A stretch of 64,000 bases of DNA, taken from IMG/VR virus record IMGVR_UViG_3300022750_000002, positions 1 through 64,000 of that record, one strand, 5' to 3'. The stretch is from a virus. The notes beneath the pieces were generated by a model. It did not search any database. It was not told the DNA's origin and saw nothing but the letters and a program-made list of their open reading frames with translations. Positions 7,282 to 13,850 of this stretch are shown piece after piece. Position numbers and translations under genes: made by a program. Each line of letters starts with the position of its first letter. The stretch's first letter is position 1.

Positions 7282-7308
7282 TTGTATAAATAATTGATAC
7301 AATAAAAT

Positions 7309-7842
7309 GTGTATAACAAGAAAAGAAATGCAAAAAGAAGAACCATTAGGGTTTCAAATGGCGTTGATAGGGTTATTGACGAGAATGGAGAAATTGTTAG
7401 CGAGGTGTTCAAGTTTAAGGATGTGTTGCTACTTGATGAAAGAAGGAGGTGGTGCAGTATGATGTTAGATGATGATTTGTTATTCGACTTTTTAAATGGG
7501 TTGGGGAATCAAGGTAAAGTGTGGGGTTTTGTATTGTTGAAATATGACAAAGATAATTGCGTATTTTACTTTGGGGCTTCGATTAAAGAGATGTGTGAGC
7601 AGATAACTGGATTAAGTGACGGAACTATCAGGTCGGCAATTAGAGGCTTCTGTGATAGTGGCATGTTGCTTAAAATAAGGAATGCCGAATACATGGTCAA
7701 TCCTAAAGCTTTCTATACAGGTAACTTTGATAACAGGCAAAAGATGATAGATGTCTTTGAAGAAAAGCAAAAGGCTTTAGAAACACTTAAAAGTAATAAA
7801 CCTTTAAATGACAAAATAAATGAAGCCGATACTGATAAGTAA
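7309..7842 (+). CDS. repL: RepL-like replication initiation protein
   Basis: 177 residues with a winged-helix core at about 55-135. The signature of the RepL family is visible: a leading helix (LLFDFLNGLGNQGKVWGFVLL), then SIKEMCEQITGLSDGTIRSAIRGFCDSGMLL as helix-turn-helix and wing, then AEYMVNPKAFYTGN, matching the conserved Y-x-N-P-x-x-F-x-G ending. RepL proteins start replication of plasmids and some phages by binding an origin. The start used is GTG at 7309; an ATG at 7307 is in another frame. With the direct repeats upstream this is the best replication-initiator candidate. Some phage relatives may act only as regulators. Confidence 0.65.
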   Translation: MYNKKRNAKRRTIRVSNGVDRVIDENGEIVSEVFKFKDVLLLDERRRWCSMMLDDDLLFDFLNGLGNQGKVWGFVLLKYDKDNCVFYFGASIKEMCEQITGLSDGTIRSAIRGFCDSGMLLKIRNAEYMVNPKAFYTGNFDNRQKMIDVFEEKQKALETLKSNKPLNDKINEADTDK

Positions 7843-8188
7843 ATTAGCAAAAGAATTGGATAGGATTGATTTAGTGCAATATTCAATTGAATGCCCATAT
7901 TGTTTAAAAACAAGAATATACCGATTTGATACAAACATAAAGTCAGGCGTAAAATGTAAATGCTGTCAAGAGTCATTTGCAGTTAGATATTTTACCGAAG
8001 AAGAGGAATATCAATTAGACTGCGAAAATACAGAACTTGTTCAATGTGATAAATGTGAATATGTATGGAATGTAGATGACTTACGTAGCGAACAGAAATT
8101 GGTAAACATTGATGGAAACCTAATAAGTAAAACTATATGTGATTGTGGTAGCGATAAATTTAGCGAGCTAATAATTTTAAATAAATAA
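7820..8188 (+). CDS. Zinc-ribbon protein, 122 aa
   Basis: Three CxxC-type pairs are visible: CPYC (residues about 25-28), CKCC (about 47-50), and CDKC (about 76-79) followed by a terminal CDCG, so one or two zinc ribbons are likely. Zinc ribbons of this size often bind nucleic acid or a partner. It overlaps the end of the RepL-like gene by 23 bases and so is probably co-expressed with it. Function not recognised. Confidence 0.55.
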   Translation: MKPILISKLAKELDRIDLVQYSIECPYCLKTRIYRFDTNIKSGVKCKCCQESFAVRYFTEEEEYQLDCENTELVQCDKCEYVWNVDDLRSEQKLVNIDGNLISKTICDCGSDKFSELIILNK

Positions 8189-8191
8189 AAA

Positions 8192-8338
8192 ATGGAAAGA
8201 AACCTAATTAAAGAAGAAGCAGATAAATATCAGGAGTTATTCAACTTTTTCAGTCAAGAACACAACCTAACACTAACCATTAGTGAAATGGATGAAATAA
8301 TTAGAGAGGTAGATGTATTTAAAAAACAATATAAATAA
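8192..8338 (+). CDS. Small helical protein, 48 aa
   Basis: Begins with ATG at 8192, three bases after the preceding stop. The product is a charged helix pair (KEEADKYQELFNFFSQEHN, then SEMDEIIREVDVFKKQY). Function unknown. Confidence 0.5.
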   Translation: MERNLIKEEADKYQELFNFFSQEHNLTLTISEMDEIIREVDVFKKQYK

Positions 8339-8339
8339 T

Positions 8340-8543
8340 ATGGAAGATTTAAAAAGAGTGTATGTAACACAAGATGATGACGGACATTGGTACGTTATAC
8401 CTTATGAGCTTAGGGCAGACTTTAGAGTAACTATGGCTAACTACGAAACATCAGATGATGCACAAGAACACTTCGACGCTGTATTCTCTCAGTACGCTAC
8501 AGGAGGAGATATTAATTTAATAGAGTTATATGCTAGGATATGA
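8340..8543 (+). CDS. Hypothetical protein, 67 aa
   Basis: The open frame extends further upstream, but the ATG at 8340 directly follows the stop of the 48-residue gene and gives the natural start MEDLKRVYVTQDDDGHWYVIPYE. The DDDGHWYVIP segment and the following FDAVFSQY are typical of a small family of phage proteins without known function. Confidence 0.55.
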   Translation: MEDLKRVYVTQDDDGHWYVIPYELRADFRVTMANYETSDDAQEHFDAVFSQYATGGDINLIELYARI

Positions 8544-8857
8544 AACAACAATTTATAAACGTATTCGATAGCGTAAGTTATGCCGATGGTGTTGATTACT
8601 TAGTTAAATGCCCTATTAAAGAGCATTACGGAGGTAACTATAGGCTTGAATACGATGGTAAGTATATTACTCTGTTTGGTTCTCATACAGGCTATAAAGG
8701 CTTTAAATGGGCTGATGATAATCCTGATTGGTTTGAAGAAATGGTATTAGTTCCTGTTGTGGCCGAATGCAGGAACGCAAGTCCCGAAATAAAAGAAATT
8801 AATGACGAATACATATTGGTGGCACTTAATTTAAAACAAAAACATGAAAAAAATTAA
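8540..8857 (+). CDS. Hypothetical protein, 105 aa
   Basis: ATGA overlap with the preceding gene indicates coupled translation. The beta-rich middle (YLVKCPIKEHYGGNYRLEYDGKYITLFGSH) and a tryptophan-rich segment (FKWADDNPDWF) give a folded soluble protein. Family unknown. Confidence 0.5.
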   Translation: MKQQFINVFDSVSYADGVDYLVKCPIKEHYGGNYRLEYDGKYITLFGSHTGYKGFKWADDNPDWFEEMVLVPVVAECRNASPEIKEINDEYILVALNLKQKHEKN

Positions 8858-8951
8858 ATTAACTGTTGATGATTTACATCAAATAGCATCGTTTCATTGT
8901 ATTGTAAAGAATTATTTAAAAATGAAACGAATTGAAATTAGCAAAATATAA
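8844..8951 (+). CDS. Possible 35-residue protein
   Basis: Starts at an ATG overlapping the end of the previous gene; the peptide MKKIKLTVDDLHQIASFHCIV continues to a basic end. Short, but placed as an operon member with overlapping start. Confidence 0.35.
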   Translation: MKKIKLTVDDLHQIASFHCIVKNYLKMKRIEISKI

Positions 8952-8963
8952 ACCATAAACAAC

Positions 8964-9119
8964 ATGATAGAAATAGAAATCAATGACAGCGAACAAATGG
9001 TAACAATAGAGTGCCATGTAAGTAAAAGACTATTTGAGTTATCAGCAGGGGAACTTGTAGATGCAATATGCCTTTGGCAGGAAACTAAAGCGGAAATGGA
9101 GGGAGATAATGGAAATTAA
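8964..9119 (+). CDS. Small acidic protein, 51 aa
   Basis: Starts with ATG at 8964 (MIEIEINDSEQMVTIECHVSK) and ends overlapping the next gene start by 11 bases. Helical C-terminal half. Function unknown. Confidence 0.45.
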   Translation: MIEIEINDSEQMVTIECHVSKRLFELSAGELVDAICLWQETKAEMEGDNGN

Positions 9120-9486
9120 AGCAAGTGAATTACGGGTAGGAAATTTGGTTTTTTTGTGTAATGATATTGTATCGATTGAAGGTATTGATTCACACGAAAA
9201 TATTAAAGTTTGTGGTTATTATCCTTTAGCTAAACTACAGCCAATACCGATTTCAGAAGAAATACTTTTAAATTTTAAAGCAAAATTTAAAAAAAACATA
9301 CCATTTTTTGATATCCATATGCCACGAAACATTGGATATATATCCATTAACCCAAACAACAATATGATTTGGCTAAGACATCACACAACTAGAGCATCCT
9401 TAAACCCTGGGTCAATACATTACCTACATCAACTTCAAAACCTATACTTCGCATTGACAGGAGAAGAATTGGAGGTTAACCCATGA
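9109..9486 (+). CDS. Member of a three-copy phage family (LRVGNLV...HQLQNLYF), 125 aa
   Basis: The open frame starts at 9061, but the ATG at 9109 follows a GGAGGGA ribosome site and gives MEIKASELRVGNLVF, which aligns with the starts of two other proteins in this window (54901-55344 and 58288-58695). Shared elements are LRxGNxV at the start, PIPxSEEILL in the middle and HQLQNLYFxxTGxEL at the end. The family is frequent in Bacteroidota phages and prophages; its function is unknown to me. Confidence 0.65.
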   Translation: MEIKASELRVGNLVFLCNDIVSIEGIDSHENIKVCGYYPLAKLQPIPISEEILLNFKAKFKKNIPFFDIHMPRNIGYISINPNNNMIWLRHHTTRASLNPGSIHYLHQLQNLYFALTGEELEVNP

Positions 9487-9767
9487 AAACAGCAGAGCAA
9501 ATAGTAGAGGAAAACTTCAAAGGTTTAGACGACTTAATTAAAGATAAAGAGTTGGTTCATTTCTATAAAGGAGTCATCAAAGAATGCTTAAAAAGATTTG
9601 CAGAACAGTTTATTGATTTAGCAGCAGAACAGTCACAAGAAATGATTTATGATAGACAAGATCAACAGCTAATAGAAAGCGGTAAGGGGTTATTATTAAG
9701 AGATTTTCAAGTCTGCTACGCTACACCTAAACAGTCTATTCTTAAACTTAAAGAACTAATCAAATGA
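9483..9767 (+). CDS. Hypothetical helical protein, 94 aa
   Basis: ATGA overlap with the preceding gene. Starts MKTAEQIVEENFKGLDDLI, a pattern shared with the small protein encoded at 58007-58291 (MKTAEEIFKRPNKKNLEDC). Mostly helical and soluble. Function unknown. Confidence 0.5.
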   Translation: MKTAEQIVEENFKGLDDLIKDKELVHFYKGVIKECLKRFAEQFIDLAAEQSQEMIYDRQDQQLIESGKGLLLRDFQVCYATPKQSILKLKELIK

Positions 9768-9970
9768 AGAGAGAATACACGCATTACGCTAAGTTCTACG
9801 GCATACCTTGTTATTTCAACGAGTATACCTCAGAATTAAAAGGAAGAAATAAGGTTTACGAATGGCTATTAGACATAGCTGTTTGGATTGAGGCTAAATA
9901 TCCAAGTAGTGAATATGGTTTTCCTATTGAAATTGGTAAAGCGTTAGATGACAACAACACCTATCACTGA
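9764..9970 (+). CDS. Hypothetical protein, 68 aa
   Basis: Coupled to the gene before it by an ATGA overlap. The text YAKFYGIPCYFNEYTSELKGRNKVYEWLLDIAVWIE is typical of a compact folded domain. Function unknown. After the stop a short AGGCT/AGCCT hairpin lies at 9972-9988. Confidence 0.5.
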   Translation: MKREYTHYAKFYGIPCYFNEYTSELKGRNKVYEWLLDIAVWIEAKYPSSEYGFPIEIGKALDDNNTYH

Positions 9971-10074
9971 TTTAAGGCTAAAATAAGCCTCTCTAAGACC
10001 ATAACTATATTTAAACAATACAATCATTTACTAAACAGTAATAATCGCTCACATAGATTAAAAACAACTTAAAA

Positions 10075-10329
10075 ATGAGAAAGGCACATGAATTAAAAAC
10101 AATACAACCTTACTTTGATGAAATAGTCAACAATGAAAAAGGTTTTGAACTTAGAAAAATGGATAGAGAATATGAAGTAGGAGATACGTTGATTCTTCAA
10201 GAATATGACCCTTATACAAATACCTACTCTGGAAGAGAGATAAATAGGGTTATAGGTTATATTTTGCAAGACGCTGTTAATTTTGGACTTAAAAAGGGTT
10301 ATGGAATACTAGGGTTTTTAAGTTTTTAA
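10075..10329 (+). CDS. ASCH-fold protein, DUF3850 type
   Basis: 84 residues covering a complete small ASCH/PUA-like domain: HELKTIQPYFDEIVNNEKGFELRKMDREYEVGDTLILQEYDP and later GREINRVIGYIL. The H-E-L-K start, F-E-x-R-K and the V-G-D-x-L-x-L-x-E-Y-D strand are the DUF3850 pattern. ASCH domains bind or act on RNA or modified nucleosides; the substrate here is unknown. A second ASCH-like protein is encoded at 55341-55724. Confidence 0.7.
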   Translation: MRKAHELKTIQPYFDEIVNNEKGFELRKMDREYEVGDTLILQEYDPYTNTYSGREINRVIGYILQDAVNFGLKKGYGILGFLSF

Positions 10330-10390
10330 TTATGAAACGTAAACAACTAATTAATCAACTTAACAAGTAACTAAGCTTAAAACGAATATT

Positions 10391-10573
10391 ATGATGATTA
10401 ACAATAACGGAGAAAAATTACAAAATGACGGCATGATGTGTGAAGAGCCAAATTGCAACAGAACTCATGGCGCAGATTATAAACGTAAAAACGCTCCTAA
10501 AGTATGGAAAGATGTGCCAATCTATTTATGTGAAGAGCACGCTAAAGGTTATGAACTTTATGAAGATAAATAA
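10391..10573 (+). CDS. Small zinc-binding protein, 60 aa
   Basis: Residues about 17-52 hold CEEPNC...CEEHAKG, two cysteine pairs with a histidine, suggesting a single zinc site. Either of the first two Met codons may be the start. The stop overlaps the ATG of the NinB-like gene. Confidence 0.5.
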   Translation: MMINNNGEKLQNDGMMCEEPNCNRTHGADYKRKNAPKVWKDVPIYLCEEHAKGYELYEDK

Positions 10574-11061
10574 TGATTAGCCTCCAATATTCATTCAAAA
10601 TCGACTCCGAAGGAAATGTAAGTATACAGAACAGAGAAAAGTTCTTAAAAGACATGTCTAACTTTCCTGATACTCTATTCACAGCAACGTTTAAAAAGGC
10701 ACGTAAGGAGCGATCTAATAAGCAGAATGGTTTCTATTGGTCTAACTTCATTGAATCGCAAATAGAATGCTTTAAAGAGATGTGGGGAGAAACATACGAT
10801 AAGTCTCAAGTACATGACTGGAATAAGGCAAATATTTGGTGTGATGAGGTGATAAAAGGAGATATGGTTTTTAAGATACCGCAGAGTTCAACTAAATATA
10901 ATTCGGTAGAATGGGAAGAAAGACTTGAGTTATGCCGTACATTCTTCTTAAATAGCTTCGATTGGACTTTACCTTACCCTTTACAACAAACAGAACTACC
11001 CATAGACATTGATGCATTACACAATAAAGTCTCGGCAATTCAGCCAAGCAATAACTTTTAA
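10573..11061 (+). CDS. ninB: NinB-like recombination protein
   Basis: 162 residues. Two blocks align with lambda NinB (Orf): RKERSNKQNGFYWSNF corresponds to RNRSLDQNRKLWACL, and the QSSTKYNSVEWEERLEL stretch corresponds to QSTSRMRVGEFAELLEL. NinB binds single-stranded DNA and SSB and assists RecBCD/Red-type recombination. The match is from memory of the lambda protein, so similarity is moderate. The NinG partner is encoded on the other arm at 57.3-57.8 kb. Confidence 0.65.
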   Translation: MISLQYSFKIDSEGNVSIQNREKFLKDMSNFPDTLFTATFKKARKERSNKQNGFYWSNFIESQIECFKEMWGETYDKSQVHDWNKANIWCDEVIKGDMVFKIPQSSTKYNSVEWEERLELCRTFFLNSFDWTLPYPLQQTELPIDIDALHNKVSAIQPSNNF

Positions 11062-11068
11062 ATAAAAA

Positions 11069-11434
11069 ATGAACAAAACAGAAACACAGTATTACGCAAA
11101 TTATATCAATGGACTAAAGTCTATTGTTTACAATCAAAATGTAGAAGCAGGATGGCATTCTAAACCACGTGAAATAGGGACTTGTCTGATGCTAATTGTA
11201 TCTGAGATAGCCGAAGCCATGGAAGGTGATCGCAAAAATTTGAGTGATGATCACTTGCCACACAGAAGCATGTTAGAAGTTGAACTAGCTGATGCCGTAA
11301 TCAGAATTATGGATTTAAGCGGTAGAGAGGGATTAGATTTAGGTGGCGCAATCGTTGAAAAGTTAGAGTATAACAAGCATAGATTGGATCACAAGTTAGA
11401 GAACAGAGAAAAGGAAGGAGGTAAGAAGTACTAA
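11069..11434 (+). CDS. MazG-like nucleotide pyrophosphohydrolase
   Basis: 121 residues, the size of a single all-alpha NTP pyrophosphohydrolase domain. The metal-binding pattern is visible as SEIAEAMEG (ExxE) followed about 35 residues later by EVELADAVIRIMDL (ExxD). Such enzymes hydrolyse NTPs or dNTPs, and phage copies are thought to adjust nucleotide pools or alarmone signalling in the host. The stop overlaps the next start. Confidence 0.75.
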   Translation: MNKTETQYYANYINGLKSIVYNQNVEAGWHSKPREIGTCLMLIVSEIAEAMEGDRKNLSDDHLPHRSMLEVELADAVIRIMDLSGREGLDLGGAIVEKLEYNKHRLDHKLENREKEGGKKY

Positions 11435-11640
11435 TGGAAAACATAGCGGTTTACAGCAATGAAGATAAATTAACCTTTAAGTTAATTAACCATTTCAATA
11501 AACCAAAAATGAAATCTCATCATTTTGAAGGAATGGTTTACTTAATCGATAAGGATATATTTATTTCTCATCTCAATTTAGAAATGCACTATCCTGAATA
11601 CAAACTTATTTACGTAACAGAATACTTAGAAAACAATTAA
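11434..11640 (+). CDS. Hypothetical protein, 68 aa
   Basis: Starts on the last base of the MazG-like gene stop. A small folded domain (FKLINHFNKPKMKSHHFEGMVYLIDKD, then YPEYKLIYVTEYL). Family not recognised. Confidence 0.5.
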   Translation: MENIAVYSNEDKLTFKLINHFNKPKMKSHHFEGMVYLIDKDIFISHLNLEMHYPEYKLIYVTEYLENN

Positions 11641-11666
11641 TTATAAACAATTTAAAAACAATAAAA

Positions 11667-11915
11667 ATGGAAGTATTAAGAAAAAATTTAACATTTAGTG
11701 ACGCTTTACGCGAATTAAAAGAAGGTAGTTGGATTAGAGTTCCTGAATGGACTGGATATTGGTTTTTAAGAGGCGGCAAAATAATTGTAAAAACATGGGA
11801 TGGAAAAGAATTAGATACTCCTTGGCTTTTAGAAAACGTTCTAAGAGAGGACTGGCAAGTAGTAAAAGAAGAACTTTTAACAGATATTGAAATGACGACT
11901 TCATCATCTGAATAA
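11667..11915 (+). CDS. DUF2829 / Tad2-like anti-Thoeris candidate
   Basis: 82 residues matching the DUF2829 plan: LTFSDALRELKEGSWIRVPEWTGYWFLRGG, a short strand with TWDGKELDTPWL, and the closing LREDWQVV, which corresponds to the family's conserved D-L-x-A-x-D-W-x-x-V end. Proteins of this family include Tad2, which sequesters the cyclic nucleotide signal of Thoeris defence. The 15-residue tail after EE is extra. Assignment to the family is fairly good; activity against Thoeris is inference. Confidence 0.6.
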   Translation: MEVLRKNLTFSDALRELKEGSWIRVPEWTGYWFLRGGKIIVKTWDGKELDTPWLLENVLREDWQVVKEELLTDIEMTTSSSE

Positions 11916-11924
11916 ATAATTAAT

Positions 11925-11933
11925 TATATTTAC
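11925..11933 (+). promoter_or_regulatory. Possible -7 element TATATTTAC
   Basis: TATATTTAC lies 27 bases before the start of the 190-residue protein gene. It resembles TACATTTAC, TACTTTTAC and TACCTTTAC found before late genes; all replace the final G of TAnnTTTG by AC. No TTG at the usual distance. Confidence 0.3.
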
Positions 11934-11959
11934 ACACTTAAAAAAAACAAACAGAAATT

Positions 11960-12532
11960 ATGTTAAAATTCAAAAGCCTAGAGCTAAAGAAAAAAGGTAA
12001 AAAGCACACCATTAAAGTCGTTTACACTAAACAAGAAGTAAACAAGCAACAAGACATTTGGGATGCCGAATACTCAAAGAAAACAAATCAATATTTATCC
12101 CAGGAGTTAGATTGGGAGATAATCGGCCTCACGCCGCATTTACTTTGGACGAATGAGCTTATTTCAGCCGATTTAAGCCTAGATAAATCTTTAGACTATA
12201 AAAAGTACTTCGCTGAACATGCGTTCGCTGAGGACGAAAGATTTGATAACATCCACATTAAAAAGATCCTATTCTTTGGGAACGAAAAATTAGACTCTGT
12301 GAAGCTGTTTGGTTATAAAGAGACTACATTGGTTAGCCGAGGGTTTAAAAGTCCTTTAGAGACCCCTCAAATCACTTTAGATAGAGAGAAACAAGACTAT
12401 GCGCTATTAACTATTCTTGATGAACAGATTAATAATCTATTGGTTGAGTTAGAAAGATATTTAGAAGAGGGAGCGACCTTAACTAAAAATCAACAGATGG
12501 CATTATTTGAACAAGTAGAAGCGGAGGCATAA
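11960..12532 (+). CDS. Hypothetical phage protein, 190 aa
   Basis: A soluble protein with a beta-rich N-terminal half (LELKKKGKKHTIKVVYTKQ) and a long C-terminal helix (LLTILDEQINNLLVELERYLEEG). A SRGFKSPLETPQITLDREKQDY segment lies between. Proteins of this layout occur in Bacteroidota phages next to nucleotide genes, but the function is not known to me. Confidence 0.5.
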   Translation: MLKFKSLELKKKGKKHTIKVVYTKQEVNKQQDIWDAEYSKKTNQYLSQELDWEIIGLTPHLLWTNELISADLSLDKSLDYKKYFAEHAFAEDERFDNIHIKKILFFGNEKLDSVKLFGYKETTLVSRGFKSPLETPQITLDREKQDYALLTILDEQINNLLVELERYLEEGATLTKNQQMALFEQVEAEA

Positions 12533-12533
12533 C

Positions 12534-12794
12534 ATGGGAACTATAACAAAATCACTTATTAAAATAATGTTGGATTACGGGATGTATTCAAATATGGTGT
12601 TAGACCCAATTGCTTATCATGGCTACAAAGAAACAATACAAAATTTAGAAGATATTATTGAGGAAATAGACGTAGAGTTGCTTTTAAGACCTCAAAATTC
12701 CGATAGGCTATTAGAACATAGATTCTCTCTTCAAAATAGGTTGGATAAACTCAATAATACTAAAAATATAGAAATGCCAACTGTTAGAGAATAA
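12534..12794 (+). CDS. Coiled-coil-like small protein, 86 aa
   Basis: Starts one base after the preceding stop. Residues 33-80 are predicted helical and charged (TIQNLEDIIEEIDVELLL, HRFSLQNRLDKLNN). It is the last gene before a strong terminator. Function unknown. Confidence 0.5.
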   Translation: MGTITKSLIKIMLDYGMYSNMVLDPIAYHGYKETIQNLEDIIEEIDVELLLRPQNSDRLLEHRFSLQNRLDKLNNTKNIEMPTVRE

Positions 12795-12820
12795 ACAGCA
12801 GAGATTGCTGAACTTTTATG

Positions 12821-12848
12821 AAAGTCAATCTTTAATTAGGTTGGCTTT
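12821..12848 (+). terminator. Intrinsic terminator
   Basis: AAAGTCAATCT pairs along its full length (two wobbles) with AGGTTGGCTTT across a TTAATT loop, followed by a run of T. It ends the 7.3-12.8 kb operon. Confidence 0.7.
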
Positions 12849-12875
12849 TTTTATTTTTATTATAAAAACTATTTA

Positions 12876-12883
12876 TATATTTG
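12876..12883 (+). promoter_or_regulatory. -7 element TATATTTG
   Basis: TATATTTG stands five bases before an ATG (12888), so a transcript from it would be leaderless or nearly so. No TTG at the usual distance upstream. Confidence 0.45.
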
Positions 12884-13025
12884 TGACATGAACAAACAAC
12901 AACAATATTGCTTTTCTTTTAGTTGGTCGATACAGACCGATAGAGGATTGCTATATTTTGATGTTTAGAAACGATTTAAGACACTAAAAACATATAGAAA
13001 GCCTCTGATTAGATTCGGGGGCTTT
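12884..13025 (+). ncRNA. Short transcript unit with 26-codon ORF and terminator
   Basis: Between TATATTTG and the hairpin at 12998-13025 lies a unit of about 140 bases. It holds one short frame, 12888-12968 (MNKQQQYCFSFSWSIQTDRG...), and nothing else. It may be a small RNA, a leader peptide with attenuator in front of the tRNA genes, or both. Transcription is not shown. Confidence 0.35.
12998..13025 (+). terminator. Intrinsic terminator before the tRNA array
   Basis: AAAGCC pairs with GGCTTT (extended by C-G and wobble pairs), loop GATTAGATTC, followed by TTTTT. The tRNA genes begin 11 bases later, so they need read-through or another promoter. Confidence 0.6.
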
Positions 13026-13035
13026 TTGCGTTTAT

Positions 13036-13108
13036 AGCCGTTCATGTACCAAGGTGGCGATAGGGTCTCCAAAACCCAATGAGTAAGGTTCGATTCCTTA
13101 AACGGTTG
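13036..13108 (+). tRNA. tRNA-Trp (CCA)
   Basis: Seven-base acceptor AGCCGTT/AACGGTT, anticodon loop CTCCAAA with CCA, T arm TAAGG-TTCGATT-CCTTA, discriminator G as in bacterial tRNA-Trp. The D stem is weak and the anticodon stem has one A-A mismatch. 3' CCA is not encoded. Confidence 0.8.
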
Positions 13109-13117
13109 CAATAAAAT

Positions 13118-13189
13118 GGAGTAGTAACTCAACGGTAGAGTGCCACACTGAAAATGTGGTGGTTAGTGGTTCAAATCCACTCTATTCCA
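13118..13189 (+). tRNA. tRNA-Phe (GAA)
   Basis: Acceptor GGAGTAG/CTATTCC, D stem ACTC/GAGT, anticodon arm CCACA-CTGAAAA-TGTGG, T arm AGTGG-TTCAAAT-CCACT, discriminator A. All arms pair. Confidence 0.9.
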
Positions 13190-13193
13190 CAAT

Positions 13194-13269
13194 GACCAAG
13201 TACCTAATGTTGGCAAAGGGGTTAGTCTGCAAAACTAATTTAACAACGGTTCAATTCCGTTCTTGGTCT
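13194..13269 (+). tRNA. tRNA-Cys (GCA)
   Basis: Acceptor GACCAAG/CTTGGTC, anticodon arm TTAGT-CTGCAAA-ACTAA, T arm AACGG-TTCAATT-CCGTT, discriminator T as usual for tRNA-Cys. Confidence 0.9.
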
Positions 13270-13272
13270 CAT

Positions 13273-13343
13273 TGCCTTATAGTACAGTGGTAGTACGTAT
13301 GATTTTGGTTCATAATATCTAAGTTCGATTCTTAGTAAGGCAT
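13273..13343 (+). tRNA. tRNA-Gln (TTG)
   Basis: Acceptor TGCCTTA/TAAGGCA, anticodon arm TATGA-TTTTGGT-TCATA, T arm CTAAG-TTCGATT-CTTAG. Confidence 0.85.
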
Positions 13344-13346
13344 CAT

Positions 13347-13434
13347 GGAAAGTTAAACACAGAGGTTGCTGTGTCGCTGTTTGCTAAACAGTTGGTTCAT
13401 TAGATTGGATGGGTTTCGAATACTCAACTTTCCG
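13347..13434 (+). tRNA. tRNA-Ser (GCT)
   Basis: Class II tRNA with a long variable arm. Acceptor GGAAAGT/ACTTTCC, D stem ACAC/GTGT, anticodon arm GCTGT-TTGCTAA-ACAGT, T arm TGGGT-TTCGAAT-ACTCA, discriminator G. Confidence 0.85.
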
Positions 13435-13441
13435 CAAAAAT

Positions 13442-13524
13442 GGTAGATACCGCTTATTGGTAAGCAGACAGTCTTGAAAACTGTTGGGGCGTGAAAACGC
13501 AGGGTTCGATTCCTATATCTACCG
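13442..13524 (+). tRNA. tRNA-Ser (TGA)
   Basis: Acceptor GGTAGAT/ATCTACC, anticodon arm ACAGT-CTTGAAA-ACTGT, variable stem GCGT/ACGC, discriminator G. The T stem is imperfect. TGA here is the anticodon for UCA serine codons; it is not a stop suppressor. Confidence 0.85.
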
Positions 13525-13529
13525 CACAT

Positions 13530-13613
13530 CCTTTAGCGCTAACGTTGGAGTGTTAGGACTGTCTGTAAAACAGTTGTCGAAAGACTTAGTAGGTTCTAAT
13601 CCTACCTATAGGA
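13530..13613 (+). tRNA. tRNA-Tyr (GTA)
   Basis: Class II. Acceptor CCTTTAG/CTATAGG with one T-T mismatch, anticodon arm ACTGT-CTGTAAA-ACAGT, variable stem GTC/GAC, T arm GTAGG-TTCTAAT-CCTAC, discriminator A. Confidence 0.85.
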
Positions 13614-13618
13614 CATAA

Positions 13619-13692
13619 TTGCCCTTAGCTCAGTTGGTCAGAGTGACAGACTCATAATCTGTAGGCCGAAAGTTCGATCCTTTCAGGGCAAA
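13619..13692 (+). tRNA. tRNA-Met (CAT)
   Basis: Acceptor TTGCCCT/AGGGCAA, D stem GCTC/GAGT with a G-T pair, anticodon arm ACAGA-CTCATAA-TCTGT, T arm GAAAG-TTCGATC-CTTTC. The paired first base and absence of the GGG/CCC anticodon stem argue for an elongator; a lysidine-type Ile tRNA is possible. Confidence 0.85.
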
Positions 13693-13706
13693 CTTATTTT
13701 TTATTA

Positions 13707-13714
13707 TATATTTG
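13707..13714 (+). promoter_or_regulatory. -7 element TATATTTG
   Basis: TATATTTG directly after the last tRNA and before a hairpin-terminated unit without a reading frame. No clear TTG upstream. Confidence 0.45.
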
Positions 13715-13717
13715 CAA

Positions 13718-13793
13718 TTCAAAAGCCCTACATCCTAAGTAGGCCATAATAAGAACAGGAGTGAGGTAGTGGTTATCTTGCTCCTTTTTTTTC
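13718..13793 (+). ncRNA. Small RNA candidate, about 75 nt
   Basis: Starting about five bases after TATATTTG, the stretch has a first hairpin CCTAC/GTAGG (13729-13752) and a second long hairpin in which AGGAGTGAGGTAG pairs base for base, with several wobbles, with TTATCTTGCTCCT, followed by eight T. There is no start codon frame of useful length. It has the layout of a stand-alone phage small RNA. Confidence 0.45.
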
Positions 13794-13816
13794 TAAAAAA
13801 TAATTAAAAATAACTC

Positions 13817-13846
13817 TTGCATCTTAAAAATAATTAAATATCTTTG
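13817..13846 (+). promoter_or_regulatory. Promoter of the Xre-type regulator, leaderless
   Basis: TTG at 13817-13819, 19 bases, TATCTTTG at 13839-13846, and the ATG of the regulator at 13851. Transcription would begin at or next to the ATG. Confidence 0.6.
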
Positions 13847-13850
13847 GGTT

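Noticed and set aside
7307-7462. ATG-started frame overlapping the RepL-like gene
   Set aside because: The ATG lies two bases before the GTG of repL but the frame ends after about 51 codons and shows no protein pattern; the RepL signature is in the other frame.
13036-13692. Possibility that the phage uses a recoded stop codon, as some crAss-like phages do
   Set aside because: No tRNA has a stop-reading anticodon (CTA, TTA or TCA), and the large genes are open with ordinary stops.
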